9,761 nucleotides of DNA from CAYRMV01 sp964425255 (GTDB taxonomy: Bacteria > Bacteroidota > Bacteroidia > Flavobacteriales_D > Crocinitomicaceae): assembly GCA_964425255.1 (NCBI GenBank), contig CAYRMV010000117.1, positions 1 to 9,761 on the forward strand. Direction: 5' to 3'. The notes beneath the pieces are model-generated. The model was given only the letters and a program-made list of their open reading frames with translations, was not told the DNA's origin and searched no databases. A program made the translations under genes and the position numbers. The first letter of the stretch is position 1, and every line of letters starts with the position of its first letter. Shown piece by piece: positions 1-6,376 of this stretch.

Positions 1-86
1 GTTAGTAAAAAGAAGGGAATGATGAAAATTTAGCGGAAAGCTGGAAAAAGCTTCTAATCTATCTTGGATAAAGTTAACTAAAAAGT

Positions 87-1229
87 CTATTTTCCTCGCA
101 TCAAATATTTTACCGGTAAAAACGAAGCTAAAAAAGACAATATTGAAACTAAACTAAAAACCAAAACACCATCTTGCCAAGAAATACGAATTGGAAATGC
201 TTCGCCTGCAGAATTAGGCATTGTTAAGACTTCGCCAAAAAGTTGAAGTGCACAAACTCCATAACCTATCAGTAAACCAAAAATTACTCCTCGTCCTGCA
301 ATCAATAATCCTTCAAAAAAGAAAATCCGGAAGATAAATGCATCATTTGCTCCCATGCCTTCTAAGGTTTTGATATCCCCTTTTTTCTCAATATACAACA
401 TCGTTAACGAGGCAACAAGATTAAAAGCAGCAAGAACAAAGACAAATATTAATATTGCAATTACGATCAAACGTTCCGTTTTACTTGTTTGATAAATTAA
501 AGCGTTTTTTTCTAAGTGTGATTTTACCAAAAAGTCCTTCCCAACTGCTTTTTGAATGGATTCTTTTGCATCTTCCACATGAACATTTTTTTGTACTTCC
601 ACCAAAATGGTTGTGATATCATTTTTATAGCCCAATAAATCAGCAGCAGACTCAAGGGGAAGAATCAAAGTTTGATCGTTGACTTCTCGATTATAATTAA
701 TTCTTCCAGCCAATGAAAAAAGTTGTGTTCGAAAGGGATTAGAAAAACTTCCAACTTTCGCTTCTCGTTTCGGAAAGTAAACAATGACCGTTTCATAGCC
801 ATGTTGTGGTATAAACCCATTTAATTGATCAAGTAACGATGCACCAATCAACCCCATTGGTTGACCATTCTCATTTAATGTTGGAAATCCATCGACCATG
901 TGTTTTTCAACCTGTGCCATTTTAAGGAAACTCGGTTCAATTGCAGTTAGTCGGGCATTTTCCCATTTTTGTTCGTGCTTTATCACCACAATCTCTTCAA
1001 TTGCTTTGGAATAACGACTAACAACGGGATTTTTATCTAATTTTTTCCAAGGAAAACTTTTGCTATCAAAGGTTTTTCCTTCTTTGGCTTGAATAGTAAT
1101 GTCAGAGTCAAACTCCGTGTAGAGTTTCTCGACCATGGACTCGATTCCGTTGAAGGCAGCGATTAAAATCACAAGTGCAGCAGTCGTAATAGCAATTCCA
1201 ATCACCGAAATCAATGTAATGGTATGCAC
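87..1229 (-). CDS. FtsX/LolE-type ABC transporter permease (inner membrane)
   Basis: Membrane subunit of a MacB/LolCDE-like ABC transporter, a family that moves lipoproteins or other envelope substrates using a separate ATPase. Counting from the GTG at 1229, I see a first membrane segment at about residues 3-25, a long periplasmic domain at about 28-250, and three more membrane segments at about 254-278, 297-331 and 352-375. The stretch at 281-294 (EKKGDIKTLEGMGA) is the typical cytoplasmic coupling loop of LolC/E-type permeases. The GTG at 1229 is the only standard start, but family-like sequence continues upstream in frame to about 1289, so the true protein is probably about 400 residues. 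The gene follows rbfA closely on the same strand, which suggests cotranscription. No ATPase partner is visible, and the substrate cannot be told from sequence. The family call is firm; the start is not. Confidence 0.92.
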   Translation of the reverse strand: MHTITLISVIGIAITTAALVILIAAFNGIESMVEKLYTEFDSDITIQAKEGKTFDSKSFPWKKLDKNPVVSRYSKAIEEIVVIKHEQKWENARLTAIEPSFLKMAQVEKHMVDGFPTLNENGQPMGLIGASLLDQLNGFIPQHGYETVIVYFPKREAKVGSFSNPFRTQLFSLAGRINYNREVNDQTLILPLESAADLLGYKNDITTILVEVQKNVHVEDAKESIQKAVGKDFLVKSHLEKNALIYQTSKTERLIVIAILIFVFVLAAFNLVASLTMLYIEKKGDIKTLEGMGANDAFIFRIFFFEGLLIAGRGVIFGLLIGYGVCALQLFGEVLTMPNSAGEAFPIRISWQDGVLVFSLVSILSFLASFLPVKYLMRGK

Positions 1230-1304
1230 GACATTTTTCCGCTTTTTAGCCGAAAGATACCTACGCGCTATGTAAAACGGAACGTTGATAGAAGTAAAAT
1301 TTGA
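1230..1304 (-). other. Probable N-terminal coding extension of the permease, no canonical start
   Basis: Read in the permease frame, this stretch is open from the codon after the rbfA stop. It encodes NVPFYIARRYLSAKKRK shortly before the annotated GTG. This is the usual N-terminus of Bacteroidota LolE-like permeases (of the type M-N-x-P-F-Y-I-A-x-R-Y-L), which comes before the first membrane helix. No ATG, GTG or TTG occurs in frame here. The codon exactly where the family Met is expected is ATC, at 1287-1289. Starting there would leave 15 bases after the rbfA stop. The homology is recalled from family knowledge. Use of ATC, a sequencing error, or truncated initiation at GTG 1229 all remain possible. 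Confidence 0.6.
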
Positions 1305-1640
1305 TTATTTTTTCAAAAGAGCTTCGATTTCCATCGCATAATCCAAGGAGTCATCAATTTTGAAAACCAATTCAGGGATTTTACGCAAATTTTTCAATCT
1401 TTTTCCAACTTCACCTCGGATCTTGCTGGTGTTATCATGGATCGATTTCAATACTTCATCCTTACTTGGGCCAGCAAAAACACTCAAGTAAATACGAGCT
1501 AATGACAAATCAGCTGTCACACGAACTACAGTTACAGACACCATTGCACCCAAACAAATTTCGCGTGCATTTCGCTGAAAATAAACCGATAATTCTTCTT
1601 GGATTACTCCTTCAATTTTATTTTGTCTCACTGATCCCAT
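1305..1640 (-). CDS. rbfA: 30S ribosome-binding factor RbfA
   Basis: Small KH-like protein that binds immature 30S subunits in the cytoplasm and helps process and fold the 5' end of 16S rRNA, important in cold conditions. The protein is 111 residues, normal for the family. It shows the family pattern: an N-terminal helix starting GSVRQNKIEGVIQEEL, a central strand block VSVTVVRVTADLSLARIYLSVF-like in character (residues about 34-55), and the conserved ending RKIPELVFKIDDSLDYAMEIEALL, in which the Pro and the F-x-x-D-x-S pattern are typical. The ATG at 1640 gives the expected N-terminus. An exact TATCTTTG box lies four bases upstream, suggesting its own promoter and little or no 5' leader. It sits 54 bases after the helicase stop and just before the permease, in the same reading frame as the latter. 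Confidence 0.96.
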   Translation of the reverse strand: MGSVRQNKIEGVIQEELSVYFQRNAREICLGAMVSVTVVRVTADLSLARIYLSVFAGPSKDEVLKSIHDNTSKIRGEVGKRLKNLRKIPELVFKIDDSLDYAMEIEALLKK

Positions 1641-1644
1641 GGTG

Positions 1645-1678
1645 CAAAGATACGGATTCTACTCTATTTTTAGTACAA
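1645..1678 (-). promoter_or_regulatory. Bacteroidota-type promoter for rbfA
   Basis: On the minus strand, positions 1652 to 1645 read TATCTTTG, an exact match to the Bacteroidota -7 consensus TAnnTTTG. A TTG at 1678-1676 could act as the -33 element, with a rather long spacer of 23 bases. Only four bases (CACC) separate the -7 box from the rbfA ATG, so the transcript would begin at or within a few bases of the start codon. The box is seen directly; promoter activity is inferred. Confidence 0.55.
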
Positions 1679-1694
1679 TTCATGATTCTCGTTT

Positions 1695-3992
1695 TTACCT
1701 AATCAACCCAGCGCGAAACAAACGCAACTGATCAAACGAAAAACGTTCTCCTGCTTTCTCGTGAATGGGTGTAAGCGAACCGCCATCAAAATCAGCAAAT
1801 AAGGTTTGCATCTCTTTCATTTCTTCCTCGGATAAAACATCTGAAACCTCCAATTCTTCTTTTTCAATCAATTTTGTTAAATGCCCATACACCGTTCCTT
1901 CAGTAAGCATTCTAAGTTTAGCAATATCGGAAATACTTTTGCCCGATGTAAACATGTCTTTGGTTTGTTCGTAAGTCGATTTTTTTTCCGTCTTTTCTTT
2001 TTGTTTTTTTCCTTTGGTTAATACTGGTATTGTTTCTTTCAATGAAAATTCGTCATCGATATCTAAGTCAAACACCGAACGATTTTGTCGTATTTCTTGG
2101 TTGATTTTTGCGATTTTAGCAATTTTGTAATGTTTCATCTCTTCATTCCAAATACTTGCTTTATCGAGTTCTTTTCCCTGAAAAACGGCTTCCATCAAAA
2201 GTCGGGCGCGTTTCAGCTGCATGACAATTTGGATTTGCATTTCATCCAATTCACTTAATTCCTCGTAAAATGCTTTGATTTGTTTGAGTTTGTGTATTTC
2301 ACCCATTTTTTTCAATGTTGAATACACCACATCGTCCCATTTTTTGAAAAAATAATCATAAGCAGCTTGCATTCTTTCATGAGCAAATTCAACATTAACA
2401 GGCTGTTGTAAAAATATTCGCTCCAATTGATTGGTAAATTTTTTTGCGGGTTCAAGCATATTTTGAATCGTTGCACTTTGTCGAGATGCCCAAGCGTGGT
2501 GTTTTGCTTTTTCTGATTTTGCTCCTGCCATGCCATAGGAATGTTCGTGTGAACGCCAAGCTGCTGCTATATCACTCCATTGGAAGGCTTGTTGGAATTG
2601 AAAAAGCAAAAATTGCATGGTTTCATTCGAAAGATGTTTTTCAAGAATTTCACCTGCTACTTTACTTTTGGAATATTCCATTACTTGAGGATCATTTTGA
2701 ATTCCATTCATGCGTATTGGACTAAGCAAAACCAATCCACTCAAGGTTCTTAATCGCGATAATGCAACATAAGCTTGTCCAGGTTGAAAAACATGGGAAA
2801 CATCCAAAACTGCTTTATCAAATGTCAAGCCCTGACTTTTGTGAACGGTAATTGCCCAAGCTAATTTTAAAGGAAAATGAACAAATGTTCCCAAAACTTT
2901 CTCTTCCAATTCGTTGGTGGATGGATTTTGTTCGTATCGTATGTTCTCCCATTCATAGGTCTCCACCTCAATGGTTTTGTTTTCTTCTGGAAAATGAACA
3001 AAAATTTCACTGTTAGAAACGCTCTTTACAATTCCCATTTTACCGTTGAAAAAAAGCTTTTCAGCGGATAAATCGTTTTTAATAAACATAACTTGAGCGC
3101 CTTCTTTGAGTTCTAAAACAGGTTCAAGTGGATACAAATGAGGTGGAAATTCACCTGTAATGTCTGCCTCAAATTGGAATTTCTTCCCTTTCAACTCCTC
3201 CAATGCTTTGGCATTCATTTCATCCGCTTTGGAATTGTGTGTGGTTAACGTTATGTAACCAGAATTGGCTTTGACATCAAAATTGGGTTTGACAAATTGC
3301 TCCAATAACTTTACTTCACTCTGCGTAATTTGATTGTTGCGAAGTTGATTCAAAATATGAATAAATTGCTGATCTGTTTGTCGGTAAATTTTCTCTAATT
3401 CGATGTATAAGGGTGGATTTTGCTGAACAACTTTCGAGTGAAAGAAAAACATACCTCTGTAATACTCGCGCAAAACAGACCATTCTTCATTTTTAACAAC
3501 AGGTGGAAGCTGCAACAAATCTCCGATAAACAACACCTGCACGCCGCCATAAGGCAAATCATTTCTTCGCACATAGCGCAAAGCTAAATCCATTGCATCC
3601 AAAATATCAGCTCGCAACATACTGACCTCATCGATAATCAACAACTCAAGGGCAAGAAAAACCGCTTTTTTTCGCTTGTTCATCGTAAAATGATGACGCA
3701 AACTATCCTTTGTTTCAAAGCGGGTACGATCATTAAAACGCATCTCGCCCAAATATTCAGGAATAAATGCAGCAAAAGGCAATTGAAAAAAAGAATGAAT
3801 CGTTACACCACCAGCGTTTAATGCGGCGATGCCCGTTGGTGCAACAATTACTGTTTGTTTGTGCGTGGTTTCAACAATTTTACGCAACAAAGTTGTTTTC
3901 CCCGTTCCGGCTTTTCCGGTGAGAAAAATAGATTTACTGGTTTGATTAATAAATTTAAGTACAAGGTCTGCAGGTTCTGTGGACATCGACAT
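1695..3992 (-). CDS. Pif1-like ATP-dependent DNA helicase with C-terminal HTH domain
   Basis: Superfamily 1B helicase of the Pif1/RecD-like group, expected to unwind DNA in replication or repair in the cytoplasm. In the 765-residue protein I see Walker A GKAGTGKTT at 26-34, motif Ia APTGIAALNAGG at 51-62, Walker B LLIIDEVSM at 117-125 (D121, E122), motif III GDLLQLPP at 158-165, motif IV YRQTD at 203-207, motif V VHKSQGLTFDKAVLD at 383-397, and motif VI QAYVALSRLR at 406-415. A charged helical region follows. The end (about 673-713, ISDIAKLRMLTEGTVYGHL and around) resembles the HTH_40 domain that Bacteroidota helicases often carry. All helicase motifs are intact. ATG 3992 is the first start; ATG 3986, two codons in, is an alternative. 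A -7 box lies upstream at 4024-4031. rbfA follows after 54 bases. The family is clear; the exact cellular role is not. Confidence 0.95.
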   Translation of the reverse strand: MSMSTEPADLVLKFINQTSKSIFLTGKAGTGKTTLLRKIVETTHKQTVIVAPTGIAALNAGGVTIHSFFQLPFAAFIPEYLGEMRFNDRTRFETKDSLRHHFTMNKRKKAVFLALELLIIDEVSMLRADILDAMDLALRYVRRNDLPYGGVQVLFIGDLLQLPPVVKNEEWSVLREYYRGMFFFHSKVVQQNPPLYIELEKIYRQTDQQFIHILNQLRNNQITQSEVKLLEQFVKPNFDVKANSGYITLTTHNSKADEMNAKALEELKGKKFQFEADITGEFPPHLYPLEPVLELKEGAQVMFIKNDLSAEKLFFNGKMGIVKSVSNSEIFVHFPEENKTIEVETYEWENIRYEQNPSTNELEEKVLGTFVHFPLKLAWAITVHKSQGLTFDKAVLDVSHVFQPGQAYVALSRLRTLSGLVLLSPIRMNGIQNDPQVMEYSKSKVAGEILEKHLSNETMQFLLFQFQQAFQWSDIAAAWRSHEHSYGMAGAKSEKAKHHAWASRQSATIQNMLEPAKKFTNQLERIFLQQPVNVEFAHERMQAAYDYFFKKWDDVVYSTLKKMGEIHKLKQIKAFYEELSELDEMQIQIVMQLKRARLLMEAVFQGKELDKASIWNEEMKHYKIAKIAKINQEIRQNRSVFDLDIDDEFSLKETIPVLTKGKKQKEKTEKKSTYEQTKDMFTSGKSISDIAKLRMLTEGTVYGHLTKLIEKEELEVSDVLSEEEMKEMQTLFADFDGGSLTPIHEKAGERFSFDQLRLFRAGLIR

Positions 3993-4023
3993 GGATTTTT
4001 ATGATTTGTTACCTGAATTTAAG

Positions 4024-4031
4024 CAAAAATA
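4024..4031 (-). promoter_or_regulatory. Putative -7 box for the helicase gene
   Basis: The minus strand reads TATTTTTG here, an exact match to the Bacteroidota -7 consensus TAnnTTTG, 31 bases before the helicase ATG. This would give a 5' leader of roughly 25 bases. I find no TTG or TTTG at the right distance upstream, so the -33 element is weak or absent. The 177-base region separating this gene from the divergent zinc-ribbon gene would be expected to hold promoters for both. Confidence 0.45.
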
Positions 4032-4169
4032 TCGCATCTTTTTCATTCTAGAAGAATTTTTTTCTCTGTATTTCTAAAAGAAGGTAAATCGCTAAAATTT
4101 CTTAAAAGAAAAAATAAGTGTGGAAAGTGAACAACAAAAGCCTTATATTTAATCCAAAATGAAGTAATT

Positions 4170-4427
4170 ATGAAATGTCCTGTTTGTAAAACAACTGATT
4201 TATTGATGTCTGAACGTCAAGGAATTGAAATTGATTACTGCCCATCATGTAGAGGGATTTGGTTGGATCGTGGTGAATTAGATAAAATCATTGACAAATC
4301 AATGAGCCAAGATTTGAAAAATGCTCCGAGTCATTCAACGCAATCGTATTCAAAAGAGCACAAAAAAGATTCGTACGAATACCAGAAACACCGAAAAAAA
4401 CATTGGTTGAGTGAGTTGTTTGATTAA
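4170..4427 (+). CDS. TFIIB-type zinc-ribbon protein (zf-TFIIB family)
   Basis: Small cytoplasmic zinc-ribbon protein of 85 residues. The N-terminus has the full family pattern: C4-P-V-C7 and, after a short strand region, C24-P-S-C27-R-G-I-W-L-D-R-G-E-L-D, where the two CxxC pairs should bind one zinc. The rest is a Ser/Lys/His-rich linker ending in HWLSELFD, a C-terminal motif I recall from other bacterial members. The biochemical function of the family is unknown; the name reflects only similarity to the TFIIB zinc ribbon. The ATG at 4170 places the first CxxC right after the start, as in relatives. A TATATTTA sequence at 4144-4151 could be a degenerate -7 box. The gene stands alone, divergent from the helicase, with 168 bases before the next plus-strand gene. 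Confidence 0.9.
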   Translation: MKCPVCKTTDLLMSERQGIEIDYCPSCRGIWLDRGELDKIIDKSMSQDLKNAPSHSTQSYSKEHKKDSYEYQKHRKKHWLSELFD

Positions 4428-4555
4428 ACTTTTCTTATTTATGTTTTAGTTTGTCTTTCAAGTAAATCATATTCAAATACTTAGGCTTGATTAAATTGGG
4501 TTTTTAAAACTCCATAAAATTTGTTATTTACGATGATAATATAAAATCAATTTTA

Positions 4556-4575
4556 TTGAATTGAACTGAACTGAT
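4556..4575 (+). repeat. Four tandem copies of a 5-bp unit (YTGAA)
   Basis: TTGAA, TTGAA, CTGAA and CTGAT follow one another without gaps in the spacer 21 bases before the start of the exported-protein gene at 4596. The unit is short and slightly diverged. It may be chance in AT-rich DNA or a small regulatory repeat. The rest of the 4428-4595 spacer shows no clear terminator hairpin and no exact Bacteroidota -7 box. Confidence 0.5.
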
Positions 4576-4595
4576 TTTCATCTGTACAGCAAAAT

Positions 4596-5243
4596 ATGGG
4601 AAGTTTTGGTTTTATTCAACTGTTTTTTCTTTGCATTGTTTTGCTTGTTTTTCCAACACAATCACTTAGTCAAACAATTGATTCCGTTTACTTTATTGGC
4701 CGTACAGAAAACATCGATTCTCATTTCGTAACCAAATCAACAACGAAATCAATTCAATCTATTTCTTGGGATAGCGTTCGTTCAATTTATCTTTTTTCTT
4801 CGTCACACAGTGAACTTGATTCTACGGATTTGAAGGAAATTGGATTATTCATTTACGAAGGAGGAAATCTGTATCTTGGTTTTGACAACGTGCCATTTCA
4901 AGCAGAAGGAAATCAAATTCTTGCTTATTTGTTTCAACAGCAAACGCGATTAGAAATAAACAACAATATGGCAAAAATAAATTTTTTCGAAGATAAAAAA
5001 AACGTATTCCAGTCCGATACTTTTTCCTCTGGATTTTCAGTAAGTACTTTCCCAATGGATTATCGTTGGAAGGTCTTAGCTTGGTGTGAAGATCAACCTA
5101 TTTTAGTTGAGGCATCTTTGGGAAAAGGAAAAATTATTTTAGACGGGGGCTATGCCCGATTTCAAGTTTTTAACGCAGAAAACCAAGCACTTTGGAACAG
5201 CATCCAACTTATTTTTTGCTCAAATCAAGATTCTCCAAAATAA
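4596..5243 (+). CDS. Exported protein of unknown function with signal peptide
   Basis: Protein of 215 residues that I do not recognise as a named family. It starts with a clear signal peptide: a hydrophobic core at about residues 6-20 and a likely signal peptidase I site after S25 (QSLS-Q), so it should be exported from the cytoplasm. The mature part has alternating strand-like and helix-like stretches, notably SIYLFSSSHSELD (63-75), LFIYEGGNLYLGFDN (84-98) and VEASLGKGKIILDGGYARF (171-189). The pattern of a glycine turn after a strand (EGG-x-L-x-L-G) and a late G-K-G-K-I-I-L-D-G-G recalls secreted glutamine-amidotransferase-like or DUF4350-like folds, but no catalytic Cys is evident, so this is only a guess. 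The last 35 bases overlap the 3' end of the convergent transglutaminase-like gene. No partner gene on the same strand is visible. Confidence 0.82.
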   Translation: MGSFGFIQLFFLCIVLLVFPTQSLSQTIDSVYFIGRTENIDSHFVTKSTTKSIQSISWDSVRSIYLFSSSHSELDSTDLKEIGLFIYEGGNLYLGFDNVPFQAEGNQILAYLFQQQTRLEINNNMAKINFFEDKKNVFQSDTFSSGFSVSTFPMDYRWKVLAWCEDQPILVEASLGKGKIILDGGYARFQVFNAENQALWNSIQLIFCSNQDSPK

Positions 5244-5787
5244 CATGAAAACATTTTTCACGTGTTTCCCAAATTTCATTTTCTGATAAATGAATTTCAT
5301 TTCTCGTTTTCCAACCGCCAATGTAATGCTTGTGAATCATGGGTTTCCAATCAAACACTTGGTGTGGATCACAGCGTTGTTCACGAACAAAAAGACCTTG
5401 CACTTCTCCAAACGGGAAATTGGGATGGGAAAAATCAAATCGTTCATTTCCAATTCGTAAAAATGCATGCGTATCCGGAATTTCTTTCAAATTTTTCTCC
5501 TCTAAAACAACTTGAATTTCTGGAAAAATTTCAGGAGTGGCACGGTAAATTCCAAGCATCATTTCTACTTCTGAATGGTCATTTTCAAGAGCTAATTGAG
5601 CTAAAAAAGCATGTTTTAAAGAACAGGTTCCAGCTTGATAATGAAGCAATTCTTCTACTTTGCTGGCAGCAACACGATGGAAAGGCAGATTTCGCACCCA
5701 TTCACATGCACTCGAAAAGCTTGTTACTCCTTTTGAAATCAATTTATTAGACAAGGGTTGGATGTCGGAAAGAGGAAAGTCAATCAT
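5209..5787 (-). CDS. Transglutaminase-like cysteine protein (putative)
   Basis: Protein of 192 residues with the layout of the transglutaminase-like (papain-fold) superfamily. AGTCSLKHAFLAQLALE (52-68) carries a candidate nucleophile C55 at the start of a helix. THAFLRI (106-112) supplies H107 on a strand, and RFDFSHPN (116-123) supplies D118, giving a Cys-His-Asp order with the expected spacing. There is no signal peptide, so the protein is probably cytoplasmic. Members of this superfamily act as proteases, amidases or crosslinkers; which applies here cannot be told. The start ATG overlaps the stop of the upstream lipoprotein gene as ATGA, so translation is probably coupled. The 3' end overlaps the converging exported-protein gene by 35 bases. 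I am fairly confident of the fold, but not of activity. Confidence 0.87.
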   Translation of the reverse strand: MIDFPLSDIQPLSNKLISKGVTSFSSACEWVRNLPFHRVAASKVEELLHYQAGTCSLKHAFLAQLALENDHSEVEMMLGIYRATPEIFPEIQVVLEEKNLKEIPDTHAFLRIGNERFDFSHPNFPFGEVQGLFVREQRCDPHQVFDWKPMIHKHYIGGWKTRNEIHLSENEIWETREKCFHVILENLDLSKK

Positions 5788-6278
5788 GATTTCTTTTTGA
5801 AAAATTGATCCATTTTCAGATCTGATCCGCTCATTGTTTTCGTTTGATCAATCTCGATTTTTTTGGTAATTCCGTAAACAGATCCTTTCAATTTTCCGAC
5901 AAATCGTACAGGGAATTCTGCTTCTTGTGCCAATTTCATCATTGAAAAAAAGGCACCATCTTCCAAATTAATTTTCAATTTCGTTTCGTAAATTCCTTCT
6001 CGTTTCTTTTTAAACTTAATTTTCCTATCTAAATGAACGACGCCCATTTTTTGATCTTTTACAAAAACGGCGATATCAGAAGGTTTTATTTTGATTCCAA
6101 ATTTATTCGGATTATCAATTTTAAGTTTCAGATTTAACCAAATTTCCCGGTTGTCCATCTTCGGCATTTCAAACCCATCCACTCCCAGAAATTTGATCAT
6201 TTCAAAATCCATACAGCTACTTAGATTCAAACCTAAAACCATCAAAAATAAAAACGAAACAAAACGAAATTTACGCAT
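5784..6278 (-). CDS. LEA14-like (LEA type 2) lipoprotein
   Basis: Lipid-anchored envelope protein of 164 residues. The chosen ATG at 6278 gives MRKFRFVSFLFLMVLGLNLSSC, a lipoprotein signal with lipobox LSSC and acylated Cys22. A longer in-frame start at 6329 would add 17 residues before the signal and run through a hairpin, so it is unlikely. The mature part carries the LEA type 2 pattern: IWLNLKLKIDNPNKFGIKI (start of an immunoglobulin-like beta sandwich with the hallmark N-P-N), then AVFVKDQKMGVVHLD and a basic middle stretch (KIKFKKKREG). Proteins of this family are small beta-sandwich binding or stress proteins; the ligand is unknown. The stop codon overlaps the start of the transglutaminase-like gene by four bases, and the dipeptidase gene lies upstream on the same strand. 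Confidence 0.88.
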   Translation of the reverse strand: MRKFRFVSFLFLMVLGLNLSSCMDFEMIKFLGVDGFEMPKMDNREIWLNLKLKIDNPNKFGIKIKPSDIAVFVKDQKMGVVHLDRKIKFKKKREGIYETKLKINLEDGAFFSMMKLAQEAEFPVRFVGKLKGSVYGITKKIEIDQTKTMSGSDLKMDQFFKKKS

Positions 6279-6305
6279 ATAAATCAATTTAATCCTACCT
6301 GTTTT

Positions 6306-6335
6306 AAGAGGTTGCCCAAAAATGAGCAACCCTTT
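6306..6335 (-). terminator. Hairpin between dipeptidase and lipoprotein genes, possible terminator
   Basis: GGTTGC at 6310-6315 pairs with GCAACC at 6326-6331, and two more inner pairs can form after one mismatch, leaving an AAAA/TTTT loop. On the minus strand the outer AAG and CTT can extend the stem with one bulge. It lies 46 bases after the dipeptidase stop and 32 bases before the lipoprotein ATG. The tail after the stem on the minus strand (TCTTAAAAC) is only weakly U-rich, so this may be an attenuator or mRNA structure rather than a full terminator. Confidence 0.4.
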
Positions 6336-6376
6336 TCTAACTAATTTGAAGCAATTTAACTTCTTTGAAATAGCAT

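Noticed and set aside
1..33. Possible tail of a plus-strand gene ending in TAG at 31-33
   Set aside because: Only ten codons are visible in the window, too little to support a coding call.
36..55. Inverted repeat AAGCT/AGCTT downstream of the permease as a terminator
   Set aside because: Only a five-pair stem, and no U-rich tail follows on the minus strand.
1466..1702. 78-codon plus-strand frame across rbfA and its promoter
   Set aside because: Antisense to the strongly supported rbfA, with no family likeness.
5262..5750. 162-codon plus-strand open frame opposite the transglutaminase-like gene
   Set aside because: It lies wholly antisense to a gene with a recognisable fold and coupled start. 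Its product is rich in His, Phe and Gln without domain-like pattern, typical of an antisense shadow.
6279..6329. Longer start for the LEA14-like lipoprotein (ATG 6329)
   Set aside because: It would place 17 residues before a standard lipoprotein signal and read through the hairpin at 6310-6331.
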